In this document: in pieces, positions 19,401 through 26,562 of the stretch | Position numbering within the stretch: the stretch's first letter is position 1 | Layout of the letters: every line of letters begins with the position of its first letter | From: an uncultured Chlorobiaceae bacterium | GTDB lineage: Bacteria > Bacteroidota > Chlorobiia > Chlorobiales > Chlorobiaceae | Length of the DNA stretch: 64,000 nt | Direction: 5' to 3' | Assembly (NCBI GenBank): GCA_903882665.1 | Contig: CAIRXW010000047.1 | Location: 124,001 to 188,000, forward strand | Position numbers and translations under genes: made by a program | The notes under the pieces: model-generated | What the model was told of the DNA's origin: nothing | The model's input: the letters and a program-made list of their open reading frames with translations, nothing else | Databases searched by the model: none

Positions 19401-19574
19401 AAAACCGCTTCGCTGCCACCGCTGCTCCACGGTCGTGTCTATGCCGATTTCCGCAATGACTCTGCATATTTTACTACCGTTTTTGATCTTATCCTGACCA
19501 TTTACCAACTGCCGCCGAACCACCCGGCAGTGGCCGACCTGCGCGAATCGCTGAACGGACTGGAGATGCGGTAA
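16455..19574 (+). CDS. WD40 propeller - Roc-like GTPase - COR-like - zinc ribbon - TIR/SEFIR protein
   Basis: 1039 residues with five parts. Residues 20-320 hold seven WD40 repeats (typical VAFDPQG..LASGG.DGTIKLWE), enough for a full propeller. A Ras/Roc-type GTPase follows: P-loop GDHSVGKS (348-355), WDFAGQ (398-403) and a QTD motif at 458-460 in place of NKxD. Residues about 500-780 are winged-helix and COR-like, with a YLVFPEL segment. A zinc ribbon has Cys789, His793, Cys813 and Cys816. From 872 to about 1020 lies a TIR/SEFIR domain (ECFISYAWG) with Glu956 in VVAAEVDM as a candidate catalytic residue. This is a sensor-switch-effector layout like NLR/STAND immune proteins; many bacterial TIR effectors destroy NAD+ upon phage infection. 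Function here is inferred. It stands alone between a RES module and pdxJ. Confidence 0.85.
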   Translation: MDKEPHNLLPPGVTLLRTIDAHQGTIKSIAFDPQGITLAAGGWDGMIKLWEAQSDKLLLTLEGHKGMVLSVAFDPKGVTLASGGNDGTIKLWELQSGKLLRTLEAQQGKIISVAFDPQGLTLVSGGMDATVTLWDTQSGKILHTFDGNNGWINSVAFDPQGIRLASGSQNGTLMFWKERQLERIIFSTLEGYNGCINSVAFDLEGIKLASGGSQGTVKLWEPHSGKLLRTLEGHTGAVEIVAFSPDGRLLASKSNDETIRLWSCASWECVAVIPVRKGKYSIWIPALAFHPDSSLLATVGSLDTSRKKKDHLIHLFELDYDLLLGKSAGLVASSRAVHHTTGKIMLLGDHSVGKSALGHYLIHNTFKEQASTHGQQFWIFPALGHRRSDGTECEAILWDFAGQPDYRLVHALFVDNADLALVLFDASDLRDPLHGVEFWLNQLQSEQSNCPIILVAAQTDRGSCSLTPDELKAFCQEHGIVGPISTSAFTGEGIAELLEQMKVLIPWDEKPATVTTTTFKRIKDYVLGLKESDSEKLLIVTPDELRRRLEASDSNWHFTDAEMLTAVSHLENYGYVKRLRTSKGEERILLQPERLNNLASSFVLEARRNVKGLGALEESRLLSGGYDFPELRELHDGDRDVLFDAAALLFLEHNVCFRETDPLRMEPYLVFPELINLKKPSEKEAPTEDSVAYTVNGPMENVFASLVVLLGYTHTFTRTNQWHNNARYEVGNGLVCGFRQETGQDGELDFVLCFGAQVGTPARTLFQGMFESFLSRRNLTVLRHEPVQCSKGHPMNRTIIREAMQDGDEYAFCRKCGERLLLPKMEEPIQLTRDVQADVELQRRAAEKRTRFEQAVFRIQAYVTEQDITPPECFISYAWGVPEQERWVEKRLATDLLKAGIVVVLDRWHNAQIGASVSRFVERIEKSDRIVMVGTPLYRRKYENKVSTSGSVVAAEVDMIANRLLGTEAQKESVLPVLLDGEKTASLPPLLHGRVYADFRNDSAYFTTVFDLILTIYQLPPNHPAVADLRESLNGLEMR

Positions 19575-19683
19575 AACATAACAGCCATTTTCTCCATTTT
19601 GCCACTTTTTCATTACCTTCGCTAAAGTGCAGACAAGCCCTTTGGCAAATCGGTCTCCAATTTTTCACCATTTATTCTCCATC

Positions 19684-20394
19684 ATGAGATTAGCTGTTAA
19701 TATTGATCATATTGCAACCTTGCGCAACGCCAGGGGCGAACAGGAACCGGACCCGGTTGTGGCTGCTTTGCTTGCTGAAAAGTTCGGCGCTGCTGGCATT
19801 GTCTGCCACCTGCGTGAAGACCGTCGCCATATAAAAGACCATGATCTTGCCCGGCTCCGCCAGGCTGTGACCACAAAGCTTGACCTGGAGATGGCCATGA
19901 CTGCGGAGTTGCAGCAGATTGCGCTGAAGACAAAGCCGGAACTCATCACTCTTGTGCCTGAAAAACGTGAAGAGCTGACCACCGAAGGGGGATTCAATAT
20001 TGCCCGTCACTATGATGTCCTGGCGGAATATCTGAAACCGTTCAATGCCAAAGGAATAGAGGTCAGTCTCTTTATTGAACCTGAAAAAAAGGCTATTGAC
20101 CTTGCGGCACATGCAGGCGCCGACATGGTAGAACTGCACACGGGTGCCTATGCGCAGAAAAAGCTTGACGAAGTGAGAGCAGTTGAGCTCAACAGAATCC
20201 GTGAAGCAGCAGTCTACGCCAGAAGTCTCGGGCTCAAGGTAGTCGCCGGCCACGGGCTTAACTATCTCAACATTTCGCCATTTAAAGATATAGTGGAAAT
20301 TGAGGAGGTGAGCATCGGTCATGCCATTATTGCCCGTGCCGTGCTGACAGGCCTTGAAGAGGCGGTCAGGGAGATGCTCCGTATCATTCAATAA
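19684..20394 (+). CDS. pdxJ: Pyridoxine 5'-phosphate synthase
   Basis: Final enzyme of the DXP-dependent vitamin B6 pathway. It condenses 1-deoxyxylulose 5-phosphate with 3-amino-2-oxopropyl phosphate. The start at 19684 gives the characteristic [18 protein letters not shown]; an upstream in-frame start would add 19 residues without family likeness. Further signatures are [41 protein letters not shown] and VVAGHGLNY. At 236 residues it is full length. Its DXP substrate also comes from dxs at 3628. It likely starts an operon with rdgB and uppP. Confidence 0.96.
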   Translation: MRLAVNIDHIATLRNARGEQEPDPVVAALLAEKFGAAGIVCHLREDRRHIKDHDLARLRQAVTTKLDLEMAMTAELQQIALKTKPELITLVPEKREELTTEGGFNIARHYDVLAEYLKPFNAKGIEVSLFIEPEKKAIDLAAHAGADMVELHTGAYAQKKLDEVRAVELNRIREAAVYARSLGLKVVAGHGLNYLNISPFKDIVEIEEVSIGHAIIARAVLTGLEEAVREMLRIIQ

Positions 20395-20406
20395 AGCAAT
20401 TCATTT

Positions 20407-21111
20407 ATGCCAGCAACTGCTGAGAACCGCATTACCATCGTCCTTGCAACCGCCAACCGCGACAAGGTAAAAGAGCTTCGTCCGCTGCTCGAAACAATCT
20501 CTCCCCTTTTCAATGTCGTTACGCTTCAGGAACTTGGCATGGAGGTGGGAATTGAAGAAACAGAAGAGACTCTGGAGGGAAATGCCCTGCTCAAGGCAAG
20601 GGCCATTTTCGCACTACTTTCTGAACGGTTCCCTTATATGATTGCTCTGGCAGACGATACCGGTCTGGAGGTTGATGCGTTGTATGGAGCACCGGGCGTT
20701 TACTCCGCACGATTCGCCCCCATGGCGGATGGCCAGGCTCCGACCTATAAGGATAACGTCCGCCATCTGCTGCACTGCATGACGGACATGACCAACCGGG
20801 ATGCCCGTTTCAGAACCGTGGTTGCACTGAAAGGCGCTCTCCCTTCACCTCAAGGATGCTTCCGGTTTGAACACACTGCGGAAGGTGTGGTTCAGGGTGC
20901 CATAACCCTGCAAGAGCAGGGAGATGAAGGGTTTGGTTATGACCCGCTCTTTCTGGTACAGGCTACAGGAAAAACATACGCAGAAATGAACACGGCAGAA
21001 AAAAACAGGCTCAGTCACCGCTCCCTTGCGGTTCAGAAAGCTATTTTATACCTTCAGAATATTCTTCACGAAAAGAGTATTCCGCGAACCGATACCAACA
21101 CACATCCATGA
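20407..21111 (+). CDS. rdgB: XTP/dITP diphosphatase (RdgB/HAM1 family)
   Basis: House-cleaning pyrophosphatase that hydrolyses dITP, XTP and related damaged nucleotides. Family motifs are VLATANRDKVKEL (near residue 12), EETLEGNALLKARA, ADDTGLEVDALYGAPGVYSARFA and the C-terminal EGFGYDPLF and MNTAEKNRLSHRSLA. At 234 residues it is slightly longer than usual because of a C-terminal tail. The stop overlaps the uppP start by ATGA, and pdxJ ends 12 bases upstream. Confidence 0.95.
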   Translation: MPATAENRITIVLATANRDKVKELRPLLETISPLFNVVTLQELGMEVGIEETEETLEGNALLKARAIFALLSERFPYMIALADDTGLEVDALYGAPGVYSARFAPMADGQAPTYKDNVRHLLHCMTDMTNRDARFRTVVALKGALPSPQGCFRFEHTAEGVVQGAITLQEQGDEGFGYDPLFLVQATGKTYAEMNTAEKNRLSHRSLAVQKAILYLQNILHEKSIPRTDTNTHP

Positions 21112-21956
21112 CACTCATTGAAGCTATCGTTCTTGGTATCGTCCAGGGGCTGACGGAATTCCTTCCAATCAGCAGCACGGCACATCTAAGAATTATTCCC
21201 GCTCTTGCGGGATGGCAGGATCCCGGAGCGGCGTTTACCGCCATCGTGCAGATTGGTACACTTGTTGCTGTACTTCTCTATTTCTGGAAAGATATCTTCA
21301 TCATCGTTACCGCTGTCATTGAGGGAATCTTGAAGCAAAAACCCCTCGAAAACGCTGACTCCAGAATGGGATGGATGATTATGGCAGGAACGCTCCCGAT
21401 TGTCATTTTTGGACTGCTCTTCAAGTCAGAGATAGAAACCAGCCTCCGCTCGCTCTACTGGATCAGCGGTGCACTTGTCGGCCTCGCCCTTATTCTTTCT
21501 CTTGCAGAAGGGAAAATACAAAACAGGCTTAAAAAGGGACTGAAGCTGAAATCAATGGACGAGATCGGATGGAAAGACGCGCTGCTGATCGGGCTGGCTC
21601 AAAGCATCGCACTCATTCCGGGATCATCACGCTCAGGGGTAACGATTACCGGCGGGCTTTTTTTAAATCTCTCGCGTGAAGCCGCCGCCCGTTTTTCATT
21701 TCTGCTTTCACTGCCTTCGGTCTTTGCCGCAGCACTTCTTGAACTCTATAAAACATGGGGAGCTGTCACCGCATCTTCCGAAAGCATAACCAATATCCTT
21801 GTCGCAACCCTCGCCGCAGGTATTGTCGGGTATGCCTCCATCGCCTTTCTTATCAACTACCTGAAAAGACATACCACAACCATTTTTATTGCCTACCGGC
21901 TTGTGGCTGGTGCAGCCATACTCTACCTCGTAACAACAGGAGTGGTGCAGCCATAA
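21108..21956 (+). CDS. uppP: Undecaprenyl-diphosphatase
   Basis: Integral membrane phosphatase that recycles undecaprenyl diphosphate to the monophosphate carrier for peptidoglycan and O-antigen synthesis. Signatures: QGLTEFLPISSTAHL (15-29), where Glu and Ser are catalytic, and the second motif IPGSSRSGVTITGGL. Seven to eight hydrophobic helices; 282 residues is normal. The gene is translationally coupled to rdgB through ATGA. Confidence 0.95.
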   Translation: MTLIEAIVLGIVQGLTEFLPISSTAHLRIIPALAGWQDPGAAFTAIVQIGTLVAVLLYFWKDIFIIVTAVIEGILKQKPLENADSRMGWMIMAGTLPIVIFGLLFKSEIETSLRSLYWISGALVGLALILSLAEGKIQNRLKKGLKLKSMDEIGWKDALLIGLAQSIALIPGSSRSGVTITGGLFLNLSREAAARFSFLLSLPSVFAAALLELYKTWGAVTASSESITNILVATLAAGIVGYASIAFLINYLKRHTTTIFIAYRLVAGAAILYLVTTGVVQP

Positions 21957-22040
21957 AAAATAATTCTCTTTTCTGCAGAAGCAGGCGAAAAATTTTTCTT
22001 ATATATAGACAATATAAATTAACAGTTAAATAATCCAGCC

Positions 22041-22901
22041 GTGCCATACAGCTTATCAGGCGTAGGGCATAATGGTTTTGAAAAAGCAGACTTACATATA
22101 CATACGAAATGTTCAGACGGGATCTTCACACCGGCAGAAATTGTTGAAAAGGCAGCACTTGTCGGATTGAAGGCAATCAGTATTACTGACCATGATTCTG
22201 TTTTAGGTATTGACAAAGCAAAGCCATTAGCCTTAGAGAAGGGCATTGAGCTTATTCCTGGTGTAGAAATGAGCTCGACCTACAAGGGTTATGATATCCA
22301 TATCCTTGGTTATTTTTTTGATTATCAGCACTCCGAGCTGAAAGAATATCTCGACCACTGCCGTCACCTGCGCACTGAAAGGGCTGAGCGTATGGTGAGC
22401 AAACTTGCCAAAATGGGCGTGAAGATCGGTATTGAGCAGATCATCCTCAAGGCGCAGAACGGAAGTGTCGGGCGACCTCACATTGCCGCAGTGCTGCAGG
22501 ACGGAGGCTATGTCAAAAGCTTCAGCGAAGCGTTCAGTAAATATCTCGGCTCACACAGTCCGGCTTATGTGAAAAGCATCGAAACACATCCGGCAGATGT
22601 CATCAGGCTCATCAACAAGGCCTCGGGCCTCTCTTTCCTTGCCCACCCGGCGCAGAATGTGCCCGACGAGACACTGAAGCAGTTGATTACCTTCGGGCTC
22701 GATGGCATTGAGATTGTCCATCCCTCTCACGATGCGTACCGCCAGAATTACTATCGTGAAATTGCCAATGAGTACTTTCTGCTCTTTTCAGGAGGGTCCG
22801 ACTTTCATGGAATGCGGGAACGCGATGAAGACCTTTTCGGCAAGGTAACCATACCCTGCGAATGGGTAACGAAAATGAAAAGCCGACTTTTACACGCATG
22901 A
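22041..22901 (+). CDS. PHP-domain phosphoesterase
   Basis: Metal-dependent phosphoesterase of the PHP family, most like the TrpH/YciV group that dephosphorylates 3',5'-nucleoside bisphosphates or trims short RNA. Metal-binding motifs are DLHIHTKCSDG (17-27), ITDHDSV, the Glu in GVEMSS, LAHPAQN and GGSDFHG. Starts with GTG at 22041; the ATGA at its end overlaps the start of the Mla permease gene. 286 residues is normal. The coupling to a lipid transport operon is probably only positional. Confidence 0.85.
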   Translation: MPYSLSGVGHNGFEKADLHIHTKCSDGIFTPAEIVEKAALVGLKAISITDHDSVLGIDKAKPLALEKGIELIPGVEMSSTYKGYDIHILGYFFDYQHSELKEYLDHCRHLRTERAERMVSKLAKMGVKIGIEQIILKAQNGSVGRPHIAAVLQDGGYVKSFSEAFSKYLGSHSPAYVKSIETHPADVIRLINKASGLSFLAHPAQNVPDETLKQLITFGLDGIEIVHPSHDAYRQNYYREIANEYFLLFSGGSDFHGMRERDEDLFGKVTIPCEWVTKMKSRLLHA

Positions 22902-23740
22902 AAACAGAAGACTCCACAGCCAGCGAACCTCACCCCACTCTTTTTATGCCATTAACCGTTATAAAAAGCCTTGAAAATAAACTTGTCCTGCAACTGAAAG
23001 ATTTTTTTCTCACCATGCAGGAGTTTTTTCTTTTTTCGCTCAGGGCATTCATGGCTTTTCCGAAAATGATCCGCTACTGGAGAGATGTTTTTGATCAGGC
23101 CACGATATGCGGCACAGACTCAATTCCCATTGTGCTGGTCAGTGCAATATCCATCGGGGCGCTCCTTGCCATTGAGGTAGGAAACCTGCTTGAAGACTTC
23201 GGCGCAAAAACAATGCTTGGGCGCTCAACCGCTCTTTCGGTGATCCGCGAACTCGGGCCGCTTCTCATGGGCCTCATGCTCTCCGCCCGCTTCGGATCGA
23301 GAAACGGCGCTGAGCTCGGTGCAATGCAGATATCAGAACAGATTGATGCACTTCGCGCTTTCGGTACTGACCCCATTGCAAAACTGGTCATGCCCCGGCT
23401 TGTTGCCGCTCTCATCATGTTTTTGCCACTGACCGCACTCTCCGACTTTGCCGGCCTGCAAAGCGCAGCATACATGGCTGAACACTACCACCGGATTGAC
23501 CCTGGAATCTTCTGGAACGCCGTTTACCCAAGGCTTGCCCCCAAAGACTTTGTGGTCGGCTTCCTGAAAGCCCCGGTCTTTGCCGTCATCATTACACTGG
23601 TCAGTTGTTTTAACGGCTTTTCGGCACGGGGAGGAACCGCAGGTGTCGGGCGCTCGACCATCAAGGGCATTGTCGTTTCATCGGGGCTCGTCCTGATTGC
23701 CAATTTTTATGTTTCAAAGATAGTGCTGGAAAATATGTAA
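22898..23740 (+). CDS. mlaE: ABC transporter permease, MlaE family
   Basis: Inner-membrane permease of the Mla-type phospholipid transporter that maintains outer-membrane lipid asymmetry. The family pattern is ALLAIEVGNLL, then VIRELGPLLMGLMLSARFGS, and NGAELGAMQISEQIDALRAF with the following GTDPI; five to six transmembrane helices. I place the start at the ATG overlapping the preceding stop (ATGA, 22898); another ATG at 22862 would lengthen it by 12 residues. ATPase and MCE genes follow at once. Confidence 0.9.
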   Translation: MKTEDSTASEPHPTLFMPLTVIKSLENKLVLQLKDFFLTMQEFFLFSLRAFMAFPKMIRYWRDVFDQATICGTDSIPIVLVSAISIGALLAIEVGNLLEDFGAKTMLGRSTALSVIRELGPLLMGLMLSARFGSRNGAELGAMQISEQIDALRAFGTDPIAKLVMPRLVAALIMFLPLTALSDFAGLQSAAYMAEHYHRIDPGIFWNAVYPRLAPKDFVVGFLKAPVFAVIITLVSCFNGFSARGGTAGVGRSTIKGIVVSSGLVLIANFYVSKIVLENM

Positions 23741-23744
23741 CTGC

Positions 23745-24479
23745 ATGATTGAATTACGGAATGTCAGTTTAAAATATGGCGACCGGGAGATCCTCAAAAA
23801 TGTCTCCCTGACCATCAAGGATAACACCATCAAGGCTATCCTCGGGCCAAGCGGAGTAGGAAAAAGCACCATTCTCAAGCTGATGCTCGGCCTTATAAAG
23901 CCGAACAGCGGTCAGGTCATTGTTGACGGCACCGATATCACCTGTATGAAAGAGCGCAGCCTTTACAGCATAAGGCGAAAAATGGGCATGGTTTTTCAGG
24001 GGAATGCATTATTCGACTCGTTGACCATCAGCCAGAACCTTGGCTTTTTTCTTCGTGAAAACCTGAAACTCCCGGAGGCGGAGATCAGCCAAAAAGTTGC
24101 CGAACAGATCCAGTTTGCCGGACTTGAAGGTTATGAAGATCAACTGCCTGAAAGCCTGAGTGGCGGGATGCGCCGACGGGTTGCCATAGGAAGAGCACTG
24201 ATTTTCAAGCCCCACATGATTCTCTTTGATGAACCAACCGCAGGGCTTGACCCTGTCAGTTCAAAAAAAATATTGTCACTCATCAGTTCACTGCGCCATA
24301 ACAACAACCTTGGGGCAGTCATTGTCACCCATATTATTGATGATGTCTTTCACGTGGCCGACTCCGTTGCGGTGCTCTACCAGGGAGAAATCATTTTTGA
24401 CGATGTAACCGAAAAACTTCACGAGGCCGAGCATCCCTTTATACGATCGATTTTGTCAGACAAAATTCTCGAACTCTAA
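23745..24479 (+). CDS. mlaF: ABC transporter ATP-binding protein, MlaF family
   Basis: ATPase of the Mla lipid transporter. Walker A GPSGVGKST (near residue 35), Q-loop MVFQGNALFDSLTI, signature LSGGMRRRVAIGRAL, Walker B MILFDEPTAGLDP and the switch His in VTHIID. It starts 4 bases after the permease and is followed by the MCE gene, giving the E-F-D order common in Gram-negative bacteria. Confidence 0.93.
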   Translation: MIELRNVSLKYGDREILKNVSLTIKDNTIKAILGPSGVGKSTILKLMLGLIKPNSGQVIVDGTDITCMKERSLYSIRRKMGMVFQGNALFDSLTISQNLGFFLRENLKLPEAEISQKVAEQIQFAGLEGYEDQLPESLSGGMRRRVAIGRALIFKPHMILFDEPTAGLDPVSSKKILSLISSLRHNNNLGAVIVTHIIDDVFHVADSVAVLYQGEIIFDDVTEKLHEAEHPFIRSILSDKILEL

Positions 24480-24501
24480 CATCAACAAGACCTGCACCTG
24501 T

Positions 24502-25380
24502 ATGAAAAATCCGAACGCTTTGAAATGGAGCGATCTGAAAACCGGTATTTTTTTCGTTTTCGGCATCTGTTTTGCGGCCTATATGGGACTGGTCATAGGC
24601 AAAAACAGTAACCTGTTTTCCGGTGTGACCACCATAAAAATTCTTTCGAGCGATGTACAGAGCCTTGCTGAAAACAACTTTGTCTCGGTATCGGGAAAAA
24701 AGATAGGAACGGTTTCAAAAATGGACTTTGAGAGAAGGAACGGTTCGCTCTTCGTCGTTGCCACTCTGAGGCTTAAAAACGAGTTTGCACCACTTGTCAC
24801 CAAAGACGCCAAAGCTACCATTAAATCCCTCGGTGTACTGGGAGACAAATATGTGGATATCAAAACAGGAAAATCGGCTCCCGTCACCAACGGGGATTTT
24901 ATTGTCCTTGAAACCGAGGATGGAATGGCGAGCCTCACGGGCAATGCAAACCAGGCCTTTGTCAAAATCAATGAGCTCCTCGACCACCTGAACAGCGGCA
25001 AAGGGATGGCTGGCAGGCTTATTTCGGATGAAAAGATGGGTGGCGAATTGGCCGAAACCATCAACAGCCTGAAAAACACAACCGCGGAGCTCTCAAAAGT
25101 AACACAGAAGGTCGCGCATGGAGATGGCCTCCTTCCCAAACTCCTCAATGACAAGGCGATGGCAAAAAATACCGGAGAGACCATTGAACGGCTTAACGAG
25201 GCGGCATTGAAAACCCAGGCACTGATCACCAAACTCAACGATGAAAAAGGTACTCTGGGGCATCTCTCCTCCGATCCAACACTCTATAACAACCTGTCAC
25301 GGACACTCTCTTCGCTTGATTCGGTGCTTGTTGACCTGAAAAGAAAACCGGGTCGCTATGTCAAGTTCTCACTCTTTTAA
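24502..25380 (+). CDS. mlaD: MCE-domain substrate-binding protein, MlaD family
   Basis: Periplasmic lipid-binding subunit anchored by one N-terminal helix (about residues 14-32). The MCE domain runs to about residue 130, with VSVSGKKIGTV and the characteristic LGDKYVDIKTG. The C-terminal half is helical and contains a repeated pattern of N/T-x-x-x-L residues and LNDEKGTLGHL, as in other MlaD/TtgC-like proteins. It completes the Mla operon here; no mlaB or mlaC gene follows. Confidence 0.9.
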   Translation: MKNPNALKWSDLKTGIFFVFGICFAAYMGLVIGKNSNLFSGVTTIKILSSDVQSLAENNFVSVSGKKIGTVSKMDFERRNGSLFVVATLRLKNEFAPLVTKDAKATIKSLGVLGDKYVDIKTGKSAPVTNGDFIVLETEDGMASLTGNANQAFVKINELLDHLNSGKGMAGRLISDEKMGGELAETINSLKNTTAELSKVTQKVAHGDGLLPKLLNDKAMAKNTGETIERLNEAALKTQALITKLNDEKGTLGHLSSDPTLYNNLSRTLSSLDSVLVDLKRKPGRYVKFSLF

Positions 25381-25392
25381 ATCTCGATAACG

Positions 25393-26562
25393 GTGCAATT
25401 GCTTCGGGTCATAATCCTTTCATGCATGCTCCATGCGGGAGGGTTTGCTGCGATTCCGGTAAAGCTTCTTGCCCACGATTTCAGACCGCTTGAAGCTGTA
25501 ATGGAAAAAGCGGTCAGCGACACGGTTTTTCCCGGTGCAAGCCTTGCCGTTCTCTACAAAGGGGAGGTTGTTTTTCACAAGGCTTTTGGAAGAATGACCT
25601 ACAGCCACCAAAGCCGCGCTGCCGAGACGACAACCATTTACGATCTTGCCTCACTGACCAAGGCTGTCGCCACCACAAGTATTGCCATGCAGCTTGTTGA
25701 GCGCGATTCCCTCTCGCTTCGGGCGGCTGTATCAAGCTACCTGCCGGGCTTTGCAAAGAACGGCAAGGAGAGAGTGACGATTGAGCAGCTCATGCGCCAT
25801 ACCTCCGGGTTACGTGCCCACACTTTTTTTGCAAAAAGCTGCACCACACCTGAAGAGCTCTTCCAGGCCATTGAAGCCGATACACTGTTAACCGTACCCG
25901 GTACAACGACCCTCTACAGCGACCTCAACTTCATGCTTCTCGGCAAAATCATTGAAAACATAACCGGCCATACCCTTGCCGCCAACTTTCACCAGCGATT
26001 TGCCGCGCCGCTCGGCATGAGTGCTACCATGTTTACGCCACCGCCATCGCTCGCCTGGCGCGTTGCACCGGTGGAAAAGGACACGCTCTGGCCATTCAAA
26101 GTGCCGCGACCGCTCGTCAACGACCAGAATGCCGCCCTTCTTGGTGGCGTTGCCGGCCACGCCGGGCTCTTTTCGACCACCAGTGACCTTCTCTGCTTCA
26201 TACAAATGATTATGCAGGGTGGAAGCCTCAACCACCTTGACTATTTCCGCCCAACCACCCTCCGGAAGTTTCTCTCCCGAACAGAGTATCCCCGAGCCAT
26301 TGGATGGGATCTGCGCTCTCTTGACGGCCACTCTTCAGCCGGAGAGCTTTTTTCCAGCTCAGCCTATGGCCATCTTGGCTACACCGGAACCAGCATTTGG
26401 GTCGATCCTGAGCGTGAGCTTGCCGTCATTATGCTGAGCAACAGGGTCTACCCTTCATCAGAGAACATCAAAATCCGCAAATTCCGCCCGCTGCTCCACA
26501 ACAGCATCGTCCAATGCCTCGGCTTGCAGCTCAGGCAAACACCCCCTTCATCGGCACAATAG
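25393..26562 (+). CDS. Serine hydrolase, beta-lactamase/penicillin-binding-protein-like
   Basis: Class C beta-lactamase-fold esterase or peptidase. Starts at GTG 25393 with a hydrophobic N-terminal segment resembling a signal peptide, so the protein is likely exported. The catalytic SLTK tetrad (in YDLASLTKAVA, near residue 86) and YSDLN (the YxN motif) are present, and GHAGLFS is close to the usual third motif. 389 residues. Members act on peptidoglycan fragments or esters; the substrate is unknown. Its 3' end overlaps crtU on the opposite strand by 32 bases. Confidence 0.8.
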   Translation: MQLLRVIILSCMLHAGGFAAIPVKLLAHDFRPLEAVMEKAVSDTVFPGASLAVLYKGEVVFHKAFGRMTYSHQSRAAETTTIYDLASLTKAVATTSIAMQLVERDSLSLRAAVSSYLPGFAKNGKERVTIEQLMRHTSGLRAHTFFAKSCTTPEELFQAIEADTLLTVPGTTTLYSDLNFMLLGKIIENITGHTLAANFHQRFAAPLGMSATMFTPPPSLAWRVAPVEKDTLWPFKVPRPLVNDQNAALLGGVAGHAGLFSTTSDLLCFIQMIMQGGSLNHLDYFRPTTLRKFLSRTEYPRAIGWDLRSLDGHSSAGELFSSSAYGHLGYTGTSIWVDPERELAVIMLSNRVYPSSENIKIRKFRPLLHNSIVQCLGLQLRQTPPSSAQ

